Positions 9,622-21,429 of a stretch of 64,000 nt of DNA are shown here, piece after piece (within the stretch, counting starts at the first letter, position 1; each line of letters begins with the position of its first letter). Location: positions 47,748,581-47,812,580 of the forward strand of contig OX442314.1 of the NCBI GenBank assembly GCA_949358305.1. Reading direction: 5' to 3'. The translations under genes were made by a program, and so were the position numbers. The DNA comes from Strigamia acuminata (Eukaryota; Arthropoda; Chilopoda; Geophilomorpha; Linotaeniidae). The notes under the pieces were generated by a model that was not told the DNA's origin, ran no database searches, and saw nothing but the letters and a program-made list of their open reading frames with translations.

Positions 9622-12600
9622 TAATCCGTGATTTTTAAGATAAAATCCGTGATTTTTAAGAAAAAATCCGTGATTTTTAAGATAAAATCCATGATTTTTA
9701 AGATAAAATCCGTGATTTTTTTGATAAAATCCGTGATTTTTAAGATAAAATGTGATTTTTAAGAAAAAATCCGTGATTTTTAAGTAAAATCCGTGATTTT
9801 TAAAATAAAATCCGTGATTTTTAAGATAAAATCCGTGATTTTTAAGATAAAATCCGTGATTTTTAAGAAAAAATCCGTGATTTTTAAGATAAAATCCGTG
9901 ATTTTTAAGAAAAAATCGGTGATTTTTAAGAAACAATCCGTGATTGCTAAGATAAAATCCGTGATTTTTAAGATAAAATCCGTGATTTTTAAGATAAAAT
10001 CCGTGATTTTTAAGATAAAATCCGTGATTTTTAAGATAAAACCGTGATTTTTAAGAAAAAATCCGTGATTTTTAAGATAAAATCCGTGATTGCTAAGATA
10101 AAATCCGTGATTTTTAAAAAAAAATCCGTGATTTTTAAGATAAAATCCGTGATTTTTAAGATAAATTCCGTGATTTTTAAGATAAAATCCGTGATTTTTA
10201 AGAAATAATCCGTGATTTTTAAGATAAAATCCGGAATTTTTAAGATAAAATCCGTGATTTTTAAGATAAAATCCGTTATTTTTAAAAAACAATCCGTGAT
10301 TTTTAAGAAAAAATCCGTGATTTTTAAGATAAAATCCATGATTTTTAAGAAAAAATCCGTGATTTTTAAGATAAAATCCGTGATTTTTAAGAAAAAATCC
10401 GTGATTTTTAAGAAAAAATCCATAATTTTTAAGAAAAAATCCGTGATTTTTAAGATAAAATCCGTGATTTTTAAGATAAATTCCGTGATTTTTAAGATAA
10501 AATCCGTGATTTTTAAGAAAAAATCCGTAATTTTTAAGATAAAATCCGTGATTTTTAAGAAAAAATCCGTGATTTTTAAGAAAAAATCCGTGATTTTTAA
10601 GATAAAATCCGTGATTTTTAAGATAAAATCCGTGATTTTTAAGATAAAATCCGTGATTTTTAAGAAAAAATTCGTGATTTTTAAGATAAAATCCGTGATT
10701 TTTAAGATAAAATCCGTTATTTTTAAGAAACAATCCGTGATTTTTAAGAAAAAATTCGTGATTTTTAAGAAAAAATCCGTGATTTTCAAGATAAAATCCG
10801 TCATTTTCAAGAAAAAATCCGTGATTTTTAAGATAAAATCCGTGATTTTTAAGAAAAAATCCGTGATTTTTAAGATAAAATCCCTGATTTTTAAGATAAA
10901 ATCCGTGATTTTTAAGATAAAATCCGTGATTTTTAAGAAAAAATCGGTGATTTTTAAGAAAAAATCCGTGATTTTTAAGAAAAAATCCGTGATTTTTAAG
11001 ATAAAATCCGTGATTTTTAAGATAAAATCCGTGATTTTTAAGATAAAATCCGTGATTTTTAAGAAAAAATCCGTTATTTTTAAGAAACAATCCGTGATTT
11101 TTAAGAAAAAATCCGTGATTTTTAAGATAAAATCCGTAATTTTTAAGAAAAAATCCGTGATTTTTAAGAAAAAATTCGTGATTTTTAAGAAAAAATCCGT
11201 GATTTTCAAGATAAAATCCGTTATTTTTAAGAAAAAATCCGTGATTTTTAAGAAAAAATCCGTGATTTTTAAGAAAAAATCCGTGATTTTTAAGAAAAAA
11301 TCCGTGATTTTTAAGAAAAAATCCGTGATTTTTAAGAAAAAATCCGTGATTTTTAAGATAAAATCCGTTATTTTTAAGAAACAATCCGTGATTGCTAAGA
11401 TAAAATCCGTGATTTTTAAGATAAAATCCGTGATTTTTAAGATAAAATCCGTGATTTTTAAGATAAAATCCGTGATTTTTAAGATAAAACCGTGATTTTT
11501 AAGAAAAAATCCGTAATTTTTAAGAAAAAATCCGTGATTTTTAAGATAAAATCCGTGATTTTTAAGATAAAATCCGTGATTTTCAAGAAAAAATCCGTGA
11601 TTTTTAAGATAAAATCCGTGATTTTTAAGATAAAATCCGTGATTTTTAAGATAAAATCCGTGATTTTTAAGATAAAATCCGTGATTTTTAAGATAAAATC
11701 CGTGATTTTTAAGATAAAATCCGTGATTTTTAAGATAAAATCCGTGATTTTTAAGATAAAACCGTGATTTTTAAGAAAAAATCCGTAATTTTTAAGAAAA
11801 AATGCGTGATTTTTAAGATAAAATCCGTGATTTTTAAGATAAAATCCGTGATTTTTAAGAAAAAATGCGTGATTTTTAAGATAAAATCCGTGATTTTTAA
11901 GATAAAATCCGTGATTTTAAAGAAACAATCCGTGATTTTTAAGATGAAATCCGTGATTTTCAAGAAAAAATCCGTGATTTTCAAGATAAAATCCGTGATT
12001 TTCAAGAAAAAATCCGTGATTTTTAAGATAAAATCCGTGATTTTTAAGATAAAATCCGTGATTTTTAAGATAAAATCCGTGATTTTTAAGATAAAATCCG
12101 TGATTTTTAAGATAAAATCCGTGATTTTTAAGATAAAATCCGTGATTTTTAAGAAAAAATTCGTGATTTTTAAGATAAAATCCGTGATTTTTAAGATAAA
12201 ATCCGTTATTTTTAAGAAACAATCCGTGATTTTTAAGAAAAAATCCGTGATTTTTAAGATAAAATCCGTAATTTTTAAGAAAAAATCCGTGATTTTTAAG
12301 AAAAAATTCGTGATTTTTAAGAAAAAATCCGTGATTTTCAAGATAAAATCCGTGATTTTCAAGAAAAAATCCGTGATTTTCAAGAAAAAATCCGTGATTT
12401 TTAAGATAAAATCCGTGATTTTTAAGATAAAATCCGTGATTTTTAAAAAACAATCCGTGATTTTTAAGAAAAAATCCGTGATTTTTAAGATAAAATCCCT
12501 GATTTTTAAGATAAAATCCGTGATTTTTAAGATAAAATCCCTGATTTTTAAGATAAAATCCGTGATTTTTAAGAAAAAATCGGTGATTTTTAAGAAAAAA

Positions 12601-14168
12601 TCGGTGATTTTTAAGAAAAAATCGGTGATTTTTAAGAAAAAATCCGTGATTTTTAAGAAAAAATCCGTGATTTTTAAGAAAAAATCCGTGATTTTTAAGA
12701 TAAAATCCGTGATTTTTAAGATAAAATCCGTGATTTTTAAGAAAAAATCCGTGATTTTTAAGAAAAAATCCGTGATTTTTAAGATAAAATCCGTGATTTT
12801 TAAGATAAAATCCGTGATTTTTAAGATAAAATCCGTGATTTTTAAGATAAAATCCGTGATTTTTAAGATAAAACCGTGATTTTTAAGAAAAAATCCGTAA
12901 TTTTTAAGAAAAAATCCGTGATTTTTAAGATAAAATCCGTGATTTTTAAGATAAAATCCGTGATTTTCAAGAAAAAATCCGTGATTTTCAAGATAAAATC
13001 CGTGATTTTTAAGATAAAATCCGTGATTTTTAAGATAAAATCCGTGATTTTTAAGATAAAATCCGTGATTTTTAAGATAAAATCCGTGATTTTTAAGATA
13101 AAATCCGTGATTTTTAAGATAAAATCCGTGATTTTTAAGATAAAACCGTGATTTTTAAGAAAAAATCCGTAATTTTTAAGAAAAAATCCGTGATTTTTAA
13201 GATAAAATCCGTGATTTTTAAGATAAAATCCGTGATTTTTAAGAAAAAATGCGTGATTTTTAAGATAAAATCCGTGATTTTTAAGATAAAATCCGTGATT
13301 TTAAAGAAACAATCCGTGATTTTTAAGATGAAATCCGTGATTTTCAAGAAAAAATCCGTGATTTTTAAGATAAAATCCGTGATTGCTAAGATAAAATCCG
13401 TGATTTTTAAAAAAAAATCCGTGATTTTTAAGATAAAATCCGTGATTTTTAAGATAAATTCCGTGATTTTTAAGATAAAATCCGTGATTTTTAAGATAAA
13501 ATCCGTGATTTTTAAGAAAAAATCCGTGATTTTTAAGAAATAATCCGTGATTTTTAAGATAAAATCCGGAATTTTTAAGATAAAATCCGTGATTTTTAAG
13601 ATAAAATCCGTTATTTTTAAAAAAAAATCCGTGATTTTTAAGAAAAAATCCGTGATTTTTAAGAAAAAATCCGTGATTTTTAAGATAAAATCCGTGATTT
13701 TTAAGATAAAATCCGTGATTTTTAAGATAAAATCCGTGATTTTTAAGATAAAATCCGTGATTTTTAAGAAAAAATCCGTGATTTTTAAGAAAAAATCCGT
13801 GATTTTTAAGATAAAATCCGTGATTTTTAAGATAAAATCCGTTATTTTTAAGAAAGAATCCGTGATTTTTAAGAAAGAATCCGTGAATTTTAAGATAAAA
13901 TCCGTGATTTTTAAGAAAAAATCCGTGATTTTTAAGAAAAAATCCGTGATTTTTAAGAAAAAATCCGTGATTTTTAAGAAAAAATCCGTGATTTTTAAGA
14001 AAAAATCCGTGATTTTTAAGAAAAAATTCGTGATTTTTAAGAAAAAATCCGTGATTTTTAAGAAAAAATCCGTGATTTTTAAGATAAAATCCGTTATTTT
14101 TAAGAAACAATCCGTGATTGCTAAGATAAAATCCGTAATTTTTAAGATAAAATTCGTGATTTTTCAAG
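9622..14168. repeat. 21-bp minisatellite, array 1 (about 4.5 kb)
   Basis: Roughly 215 tandem units of ATCCGTGATTTTT followed by AAGATAAA, with frequent variants ending AAGAAAAA or AAGAAACA and occasional TTTTTC. The unit is 21 bp, so several frames stay open on both strands for hundreds of codons; these are by-products, not genes. Units shortened by one or two bases ('aagataaaaccgtg') recur near 10040, 11487, 11759, 12870 and 13143. They mark a higher-order repeat of about 1,384 bp, since 11492-11767 and 12876-13151 are near identical. Confidence 0.95.
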
Positions 14169-14236
14169 TGATTCGTGGGGACGCGTACGCCACGACGCGT
14201 TTCGTCCGGCGCCACGAAACTTTTTGAAGAAATACC

Positions 14237-15500
14237 GTGTCGGAGGCCACGGCAGCCGGGATTAGACCTAGGAATTGGCAGTATCCGCCGATGAACTCGC
14301 TTGTTCCAGTGGAGGGAGCTTGTGCCCCCCCATTGCCGGCCTTGTTACGCGGATTGCCAGACGGGATAAGTTCGATCAATGTCATCCGCCATTCCAACCA
14401 AGACGGGATGCCCACAATTACACGGCCTCTCCACTCCAGAGAACTGCAGAAGAGAGAGGATCCTGAAACTATGACCAGATGGGGAACCACACCTGAGGAA
14501 GAGGAGCGGGAACGCGTACGCTGTATCGAGGAGCGTAACGAACATCTGATTGAAGAGATTGCCCAGCTCCGTCGGCTCCATCTCCAGGCGGCCGCCCGTC
14601 TCCGACGAGCCATTCCACCAGATTCCACCGTGGAGATTCGAGATGTGACCGAGGCGGCGGGCGGTGTTCCGGCAATCGAGGCACCGCAGCCCATTTGTGA
14701 AGTCGAGCAGCTGGCTCTCGTACCGGTGAAGAGGGCCGCGGAAGTGCCCACGATCATTCAGGGAGTAACCAAAATTGCGGGAGAGACCCCTGAACAATTT
14801 TTGGCTCGGAATTACGAGGGATTTTCGCGTCACCAAAATCAACGCGTGCTCGCTTGGAGCGACGGGCCCTTGCCAAGATTGCGGAGGGGCATATTCGGGG
14901 CGTTTCCGGAGGGAGAGTGGCTGGCGGCGCACCGGCCCCGTGTAAACGGAAAGCCATTATGCCTGCCCCTGAACCCGACGTCATCCCGGAGCGGGCGACG
15001 CGTGGATTTGAACGCCAGGCCCGGCGAGACTCGAATGCCAGCTACAACCCCCTTGCAGTGTCCGGTGTGAACTTTAGGGACTTAAACGCTGCAGTCCAGC
15101 GAGCGATTTTCCGGCAGCAGAGCAACAATGATTGGATGCGCTATACGCGTATGAGTGAGTTCCCCACGACCGTGTGGGCACGCACCGGATTTGACGAGCT
15201 TTTCCCCTTTGGGGCCCTCGATTGGCAACGGCCTTTGCTTCGTGACGCGACGACCTTCCTGCAAGCGGAGCCGGACCTGTGGCGGCAATACTTCTATGCC
15301 GTCGCAAGGGCAGAGCATGGTTGGCCGGAGAACCAGGCCATGGCCCTCTTCGAGCTGGACAATACTCAAATTGGGGCCTTGGAGCAACTCATCGCGTCCA
15401 ACCTCACGCGTTATCGTCCCCGAAACGAGGACCAACTTGGAGATGTGATTGCGTGTCGTGTGGTGCTCTTGGTCGAGGAGATTCTCCGTGTTGTGTTCCC
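14237..15500 (+). pseudogene. ORF-A: unassigned GC-rich ORF, frameshifted and split by Copia-A
   Basis: An ATG at 14237 opens a frame to 15070. A second frame, -1 relative to it, is open across 14854-15500 and appears to carry the continuation. The two overlap, so either one indel or a programmed -1 shift would join them. The first part has a charged coiled-coil-like segment (E-E-E-E-R-E-R-V-R-C-I-E-E-R-N) followed by Q-L-R-R-L-H. The second is rich in W, F, R and E (G-F-D-E-L-F-P-F-G-A-L-D-W-Q). Copia-A is inserted at TTCCC (15496-15500), just before the end of the ORF. After its right end the frame finishes with a few codons to a stop at 22005. No family is recognised. GC content is much higher than in the surrounding arrays. 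Base composition resembles ORF-X/ORF-Y and the minus-strand ORFs at 53-55 kb, but no clear homology is seen. Confidence 0.5.
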
Positions 15501-16057
15501 TGTTGGACTTTGGAACCACTTTTGAGTTATTTAAATCATTTTTCGATGTGAAATGGCTTTGAAACGTTTATTTTATCATTTATCGGTAATTGTTTCCATT
15601 TTCCTGGGTTATTCAGTGTTTATTTAGTGTTTTCATGCTTGTTTGTCAGGAGAATGCATGATACCGGGTTAAATGTACTCAATACATTAGGTTTCATGCA
15701 TCCTCTATCTTGTTCTTATGTTTTTCATTATTATTGTTTATAATATCGGCCACCAGATGTCTCTGGCACATTACAAATGGCCGCTCACACGGGTAGTGTG
15801 TTTCCTTGTGTTTGTCCAGTGATTCTGGACCCATTATGTAAGTTTTCTCTTAATAAATGTTATATTTTTGGTTAACTATTGTATTTAGTTCGGCACTACA
15901 CGTTTCTATAAGTGTAGTGCACGCGAATTTGATCGTAAGTCCGCTCAAACTCGCGTACGCGCATCACGCGCATTTGTCCGCACTTAGAAGTGCGTTTGAC
16001 TCAGTTTTACGCTTCCTATCGCCTATTTCGGCGATATTTTTGCGCCACACAGCTACA
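15501..16057 (+). repeat. Copia-A 5' LTR
   Basis: 557 bp, TGTTGG...GCTACA, with an AATAAA-like 'cttaataaatg' near 15850 that could serve in R. It contains the short hairpin 'gccaccagatgtctctggc'. Identical by eye to the 3' LTR. Confidence 0.95.
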
Positions 16058-16059
16058 AG

Positions 16060-16071
16060 TGGTAGCAGAGG
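16060..16071 (+). promoter_or_regulatory. Copia-A primer-binding site (initiator tRNA-Met)
   Basis: TGGTAGCAGAGG, 2 nt after the 5' LTR, is complementary to the 3' end of initiator tRNA-Met. Minus-strand cDNA synthesis would start here. Confidence 0.85.
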
Positions 16072-16750
16072 CCTGGAAAGCCACCAGTGCCTCGTTTTTC
16101 CATTAATTTTCCGTGAATTTCGCGATTTTTCGCGATTTTTGCGGAAATTTTTGTTTTTTTCAGATTTTCGACGATTTCCGGCAGTCAACAACGTCTTTCT
16201 GACGTTCACAACCCCGGAGTGCGGTCGTAATCGTCGATTTTTGAATTTTTTCAACCTTTTTTCGTGTTTTTCGAGTTAAAAACACTGTTTTTTTGTGTTT
16301 TTCGAGTTAAAAACACTGCTTTTTGTGCATTTATTGTGCAAGATAGCGACAATTGACCTAGGAAAGGTCTTGTTCTTTTTTTTCCCTCTAATTTTTCGTG
16401 AATTTCGCGATTTTTCGCGATTTTTGCGGAAATTTCATTTATTTTCAGATTTTTTCGCCGATTTTCATCATTTGTCACGTTCCGACAACGTCTGAGCGAC
16501 GTTTTCATCCAGAAACGGGCATAACCCGCTGTCTGCACCCCGGAGTGCGACAGTATCGGCGATTTTCGAGAAGTTTTTCCCGGTTTTCGAAATCGGTCGG
16601 CGATCTTTTGAAGAATTCCGCATTTTTTTATGCGCGGTGTGCACAGGGACGTCTGTGCATACAGATTCACCAACTTCTCCTTCTTTTTATTTCAGATTTC
16701 GAATTTATTTGTTAATTTTAAGTTTTTGGAGTGGGTCCCGATTAGTATCG

Positions 16751-16902
16751 GCACAGCCCTTCGGACATTCCGTCCAAGCTGTGCTTGTATTCTTAGACAA
16801 GGCTGAGCCCTGCGCCACCTAACATTCCCGCGGCCCCAGGTGGTCATAAAGGACGTTAGGGGGACACTTGTCTAAGGTTCTTAGCCAATTTTAGCATTGG
16901 CT
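16751..16902 (+). promoter_or_regulatory. Structured leader RNA of Copia-A (SL-I, SL-II, SL-III)
   Basis: SL-I: GCACAGC (16751-16757) pairs with GCTGTGC (16778-16784). Linker TTGTATT (16785-16791). SL-II: CTTAGACAAG (16792-16801) pairs with CTTGTCTAAG (16867-16876), enclosing CCTAAC/GTTAGG (16818-16823 and 16855-16860). SL-III: AGCCAAT, loop TTTAGC, ATTGGCT (16883-16902). The same three stems, with compensating changes, occur in Copia-B (37198-37349) and Copia-C. The remaining leader (16072-16750) is T-rich with repeated 'cgatttttcgcgatttttgcgg' style motifs. A conserved 'ttgttaattttaag' lies about 40 nt before SL-I. Confidence 0.75.
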
Positions 16903-17038
16903 CCCCGTCGAGGTTATTCCGCTTCTAACAACGTTTAGTGAAGTGCTTCGAGTGAAAAGTGCTCCGATTACGTCTTTAGTGCCTCGAGTGTTTATGCGTG
17001 CTCATTATCGCCATTATCTCCGATTTTCCTCCGGAAAA

Positions 17039-20000
17039 ATGCAGACAGCAAGAGCCAACTTGAATTGGAATCGGTACACGAAGGAAACATCGGCTTTTGC
17101 TATGGACAATCGTGGATGCAATCAATCCCGACCTCCTCGTCCGATTTCGCAGGTTCGCTGTTTTAATTGCGGCTTTTTCGGCCACTACGCGAATAAGTGC
17201 CCCCGCCCTCGCAAACAGGGCAAGGAACCGCAACCGGTCGCGTCTCAACAAGGCCGACCCCGCAGTAAGAGCAAACGACGGCAGAATAACAGTTCGCAGC
17301 AATCCGGTGGTCAAAACCGTGATGTTTCTCGTCCCCGAAGGGACGCCGCTTACCTGTTGTCGGCTCCACCGGTGATCGAAGCTCCGGTTGTACATTTTCT
17401 CCAGTCCCACGAATGGATTGTCGATTGTGGGGCCACCGACCACGTTTCGCACGTCAAAGCGTGGTTTACGAACTTTGTTTCCGTTGTCCCGTTCAACATC
17501 GAGTTAGGCCAGGGCAGTTCGAGGGTCACAGGCAAAGGTGACGTTCCGGTCAAGTCGCTCATCGATGGCTGCGAATGCACCGTATTGCTCCGCGACGTCT
17601 TATTCGCACCTGACTTCGGCGCAAATCTTATCTCGGTTTCTCGGATTGATAAATGCGGACATCACATCCACATTCACAACTCGGAATTGCATACGTATGA
17701 AACGGACATCAAACTAAGTGTTCTTCGGGCGAAACAGAAGTCTGGACTTTATTTCGTGGATGGGCTCATCTCGCCATTCGCCGCTCCGACTAATGTTTCG
17801 AGTTCGTCTGTTTCATCATCACTTCCGACTCCGACACCGACCACTCTAGTGACGAAGGAAGAGGACTTTCCCGCATTGCCCAAGTCTTCCAACAAGACTA
17901 AGAAGAAGTCGGCTGACAATATGACCGATTTCCGCTTGCCCGTCTCCTCCAACACCTTGCTTGTCCCTTCACTTTTCCCTACCAGTCCTGCTCCTATTCC
18001 CGGATCCCAACCTCAACAGATCCGGATGTATTCCAATGCCCTCGCATCTCCTCCTCCCGTTGCCAAGTCAAACGCAGCATTACCTCCCAAACCAGTTAAT
18101 CCTTCGGTTGCCAACGTCGCAGACGCCACGGGATTGTGGCACGGCAGGCTGGGTCACCTGCATACGAAGGCCATGCGGACTTTAGCGGCTAACTCCCAGG
18201 TTTATGGGCTTGATCCAGCTGCTGTTCGCCAGGAACTTTCCTGCAACACGTGCCGTGTTGCCAAGTCCACGCGTGCTCCACATAAGCCAATTTCCGCGCC
18301 TTCAACCACGAAACCGCTTGAATTGCTTCACATGGACGTCTGGGGCCCGTCGAGACTGCCTTCCATCGGCGGTGCTAATTTTGCCTTCACCATTATCGAT
18401 GACGCCACCAGGTACGCCTGGCTTTTCCCGATCGCCCGTAAATCCGATGTTTTTGCTACGTTTAAAGACTTTGTTTCCCGCGTTGAACGTATTGCTGATT
18501 GCCGGATCAAAACAATTCGCACCGACCGTGGAGGAGAATTCATTTCGAGGGATTTTGACCGTTTTCTTGCCGACAAGGGTATTGTTGCTCAACGGACCAA
18601 TCCCGCATCGCCACAGATGAACGGTGTCGCCGAACGCCTGAACCGGACAATGGGCGACTATCTCCGCTCCATCAACTCCGAAACCGGATTTTCGCACACG
18701 CTTTGGGCTGAACTTGCCGTGACGTTCACATATATCAAAAACCGCAGTCCGCATTCGAAGCTCAACGACGAAATCCCATACATTTTGTGGCGCCAGCGTG
18801 CTCTTTCCGTCAGACATTTTCGTAAGATTGGTTCCAAGTGCTGGGTACACTTCACCGCACCTGGACGCAACAAACTGGATCCTCGAGCGTGGGAAGGATT
18901 TCTCGTTGGCTACGCTTCGGGAACTCGAGGGTATCGAGTGTGGAATCCGGCTACGAACACCGTCACCGAATCTGTTCACGTCCAAATCGATGAACGGCAG
19001 AACTTTAAGCGCTCGCCCTTTTATGTTCCAGATCCGGATGACAATGCTCCACCCATGGAGGAGCCTGCTCGTGGCCACACCCCGTCACGTGTCACTTTTC
19101 GTGATAACTTTCCAACTCAGCCTTGGCCTCGTCGACGTCACGATTCGGATAACGACTCTTCTGCTGACAGCAGTGACGAGGATGGTATTGCCAGTCGTGC
19201 TCCCTCCGTCGCTTCGAGTGCTCCGTCTTTCGCTTCATTCGCACCATCTCTTCCTACAGCTGATGGTCTCATCGCCGCTGCTGACGGCTTAGCTGCTACG
19301 ACTGATGGCTCTGTTACCGACGCTGATGGCTCTGTTACCGTCGCTGATGGCTCCGATAATGTTACGACCATTGCAGGACATGGACAATTTACTCCGACCG
19401 TACGTTCCACCCGCTTGCCTCATCTACGGCGTTCGATGTCCTACCCATCTCTCCCGGGTCTTGACGACACCGCAGCGATGTCTGAACAGGGTTCAGATTT
19501 TGACGAAGACCTTCTCGACGAAGCGGCTGCCTTGCCTGTCCGACTTCCGGGTACGCCTAATTTGGCGCCTTTACGCGCTCTTCATTGCCCTTGGAGTTTT
19601 GTTGGCGGCGTTTCGCCCTTCAGCGGATGGAGGAGAGAAGAGCATCTCCGGAAAGATCAGGTTCCGGGGAGGATTAAAGTCGACGTTTATTATTATCCGG
19701 AGCACGGTGTCCGCTTGCGGTCGCACACAGATATCGCCGCTTATTGTTTCGCACACCGGATACCGTATGATGAGTCCGTTTTCTTCTTCGGCAATTTAGA
19801 ACACCACATGCCATATGCTCCGCCATCGCCTCCTCGTGTCCACATGTGTTTTCGGGAACCGGCCACATACGCCGAAGCTGTGAAATTGCCCGAAGCACCG
19901 AAATGGACCGAAGCAATCGACGAGGAACTTTCGACTTTCAAGCAACGAGACGTTTATAAGGAGGTTCCGAGACCCCCTGACAAGACTGTGCTCGGTTGCA

Positions 20001-21382
20001 AATGGATTTTTAAGTTCAAAAGTGACATTACCGGAAAGATTACCCGATATCGTGCTCGACTGGTCGCCCAAGGATTTCGGCAGACAATGGGCGTTGACTA
20101 CGATGAAGTTTTTAGTCCCGTAGTCAATTTTGTCCTAATCCGTTTCTTCTTTTGTCTGCTGGTTATTCTCCTCGGATGGAGGGACACGCACCTCGACGTG
20201 AAATGTGCCTACCTCTACGGCGACCTTGACCACGAGATTTATATGCGGATTCCCGCTGGTGCCACATGTTCCTCGCCCGACAACGTATGGTTGTTGACCA
20301 AGTCGCTTTACGGTCTTCACCAGTCGGGGCGCATGTGGTACCAGAAACTTAATGAAACATTGACAGAACTCGGATTTCAAAAGTTTCCAGCATGTAATTG
20401 TGTGTACGCCTACGGACATTCGGCCATTATGCTGGTATACGTCGACGATATTGTTTTATTTTATGCTTCGGAAAACATCAGGGATCGAATACTCAAGCTG
20501 ATCACGAGTAAATTCGACATTGTCGACCTGGGGCCAATCACCAAACTGCTGGGAGTCGAGTTCGAGCGTCGTGACGGGAAAGTCTTTATGACTCAACGCA
20601 ATTACATTGACAAACTCCTCAAAAAGTTTAATGTTTCATCTGACGCGCTCATCAAGGTGCCAGTCACACCTGGGACCACGTTAGTCAAGGGACCGCTCAC
20701 CGACCTTCCGGATTTTCCGTATCGATCACTCGTCGGATCTTTATTGTTCCTGGCTTCACGTACTCGCCCCGACATTTTGTACTCGGTGATCGCATTATCG
20801 CAGTACAACAACTGCTACACCGAGAGCCATATCAAGTGTTTGCTGCAGGTCCTTCGTTACGTCGCGAACACGAGCGAGTACGCCATCGAACTTTCGAAAT
20901 GCGATTCGAGTCAACTGTGGGGTTGCACAGACGCCTCTTGGGCCTCCGACATCGCTACATCGAGATCATTCGGCGGATACATTGTTTACATCGGAAGTGT
21001 GCCCATTGGCTGGAGCTGCAAGAAGCAGACCAGCGTCGCTTGCTCCACAATGGAAGCCGAATTTGTGGCACTTGTCGAAATCGTCAAAGAACTCTATTGG
21101 CTCGACAGTATTTATCAAGTGTTTCCACCTTTACGTCGGTTATCGAAACCGATCATATTTTCCGATGCCCTCGCCTCGATTCAGTTCACGAACAACGACA
21201 TCGAGAACTCGAAAACGAAACATATTCGAGTGAAGTTTCACTGGCTTCGTGAGTGGCACATTGCCGGATGTTTCGAACTCCGCAAAATTCCGGGTGAGAT
21301 AAATGTATCCGACATTTTCACCAAGTGGCTCAGTTCAGAGCGTCTTCGAAATTTATTATCTCGGATTTTCGTCTCGAAGTAA
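17039..21382 (+). CDS. Copia-A Pol polyprotein with residual Gag (nucleocapsid, protease, integrase, RT, RNase H)
   Basis: The frame is open from 16943, but the ATG at 17039 aligns with the gag starts of the relatives and gives 1,447 residues. The first residues are followed almost at once by the zinc knuckle (C-F-N-C-G-F-F-G-H-Y-A-N-K-C), so the capsid domain is deleted. Then come the protease (D-C-G-A-T-D-H-V), GAG-pre-integrase (L-W-H-G-R-L-G-H-L-H), integrase with all three acidic residues (H-M-D-V-W-G, I-R-T-D-R-G-G-E-F, N-G-V-A-E-R-L), RT with Y-V-D-D-I-V-L-F, and RNase H (C-T-D-A-S-W-A-S-D, S-T-M-E-A-E-F, F-S-D-A-L-A, V-S-D-I-F-T-K). The enzymes should be functional, but particle assembly would need Gag from another element. 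Confidence 0.9.
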   Translation: MQTARANLNWNRYTKETSAFAMDNRGCNQSRPPRPISQVRCFNCGFFGHYANKCPRPRKQGKEPQPVASQQGRPRSKSKRRQNNSSQQSGGQNRDVSRPRRDAAYLLSAPPVIEAPVVHFLQSHEWIVDCGATDHVSHVKAWFTNFVSVVPFNIELGQGSSRVTGKGDVPVKSLIDGCECTVLLRDVLFAPDFGANLISVSRIDKCGHHIHIHNSELHTYETDIKLSVLRAKQKSGLYFVDGLISPFAAPTNVSSSSVSSSLPTPTPTTLVTKEEDFPALPKSSNKTKKKSADNMTDFRLPVSSNTLLVPSLFPTSPAPIPGSQPQQIRMYSNALASPPPVAKSNAALPPKPVNPSVANVADATGLWHGRLGHLHTKAMRTLAANSQVYGLDPAAVRQELSCNTCRVAKSTRAPHKPISAPSTTKPLELLHMDVWGPSRLPSIGGANFAFTIIDDATRYAWLFPIARKSDVFATFKDFVSRVERIADCRIKTIRTDRGGEFISRDFDRFLADKGIVAQRTNPASPQMNGVAERLNRTMGDYLRSINSETGFSHTLWAELAVTFTYIKNRSPHSKLNDEIPYILWRQRALSVRHFRKIGSKCWVHFTAPGRNKLDPRAWEGFLVGYASGTRGYRVWNPATNTVTESVHVQIDERQNFKRSPFYVPDPDDNAPPMEEPARGHTPSRVTFRDNFPTQPWPRRRHDSDNDSSADSSDEDGIASRAPSVASSAPSFASFAPSLPTADGLIAAADGLAATTDGSVTDADGSVTVADGSDNVTTIAGHGQFTPTVRSTRLPHLRRSMSYPSLPGLDDTAAMSEQGSDFDEDLLDEAAALPVRLPGTPNLAPLRALHCPWSFVGGVSPFSGWRREEHLRKDQVPGRIKVDVYYYPEHGVRLRSHTDIAAYCFAHRIPYDESVFFFGNLEHHMPYAPPSPPRVHMCFREPATYAEAVKLPEAPKWTEAIDEELSTFKQRDVYKEVPRPPDKTVLGCKWIFKFKSDITGKITRYRARLVAQGFRQTMGVDYDEVFSPVVNFVLIRFFFCLLVILLGWRDTHLDVKCAYLYGDLDHEIYMRIPAGATCSSPDNVWLLTKSLYGLHQSGRMWYQKLNETLTELGFQKFPACNCVYAYGHSAIMLVYVDDIVLFYASENIRDRILKLITSKFDIVDLGPITKLLGVEFERRDGKVFMTQRNYIDKLLKKFNVSSDALIKVPVTPGTTLVKGPLTDLPDFPYRSLVGSLLFLASRTRPDILYSVIALSQYNNCYTESHIKCLLQVLRYVANTSEYAIELSKCDSSQLWGCTDASWASDIATSRSFGGYIVYIGSVPIGWSCKKQTSVACSTMEAEFVALVEIVKELYWLDSIYQVFPPLRRLSKPIIFSDALASIQFTNNDIENSKTKHIRVKFHWLREWHIAGCFELRKIPGEINVSDIFTKWLSSERLRNLLSRIFVSK

Positions 21383-21417
21383 CTTTTTTCGATTGTTTAG
21401 CACCGACATTTTACATC

Positions 21418-21428
21418 GAAGGAGGGAA
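21418..21428 (+). promoter_or_regulatory. Copia-A polypurine tract
   Basis: GAAGGAGGGAA lies directly before the 3' LTR, the expected position for plus-strand priming. Confidence 0.8.
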
Positions 21429-21429
21429 T

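Noticed and set aside
9780-14215. ORFs of up to 534 codons across the minisatellite arrays
   Set aside because: Pure 7-residue repeats caused by a 21-bp tandem unit; open on both strands and in more than one frame.
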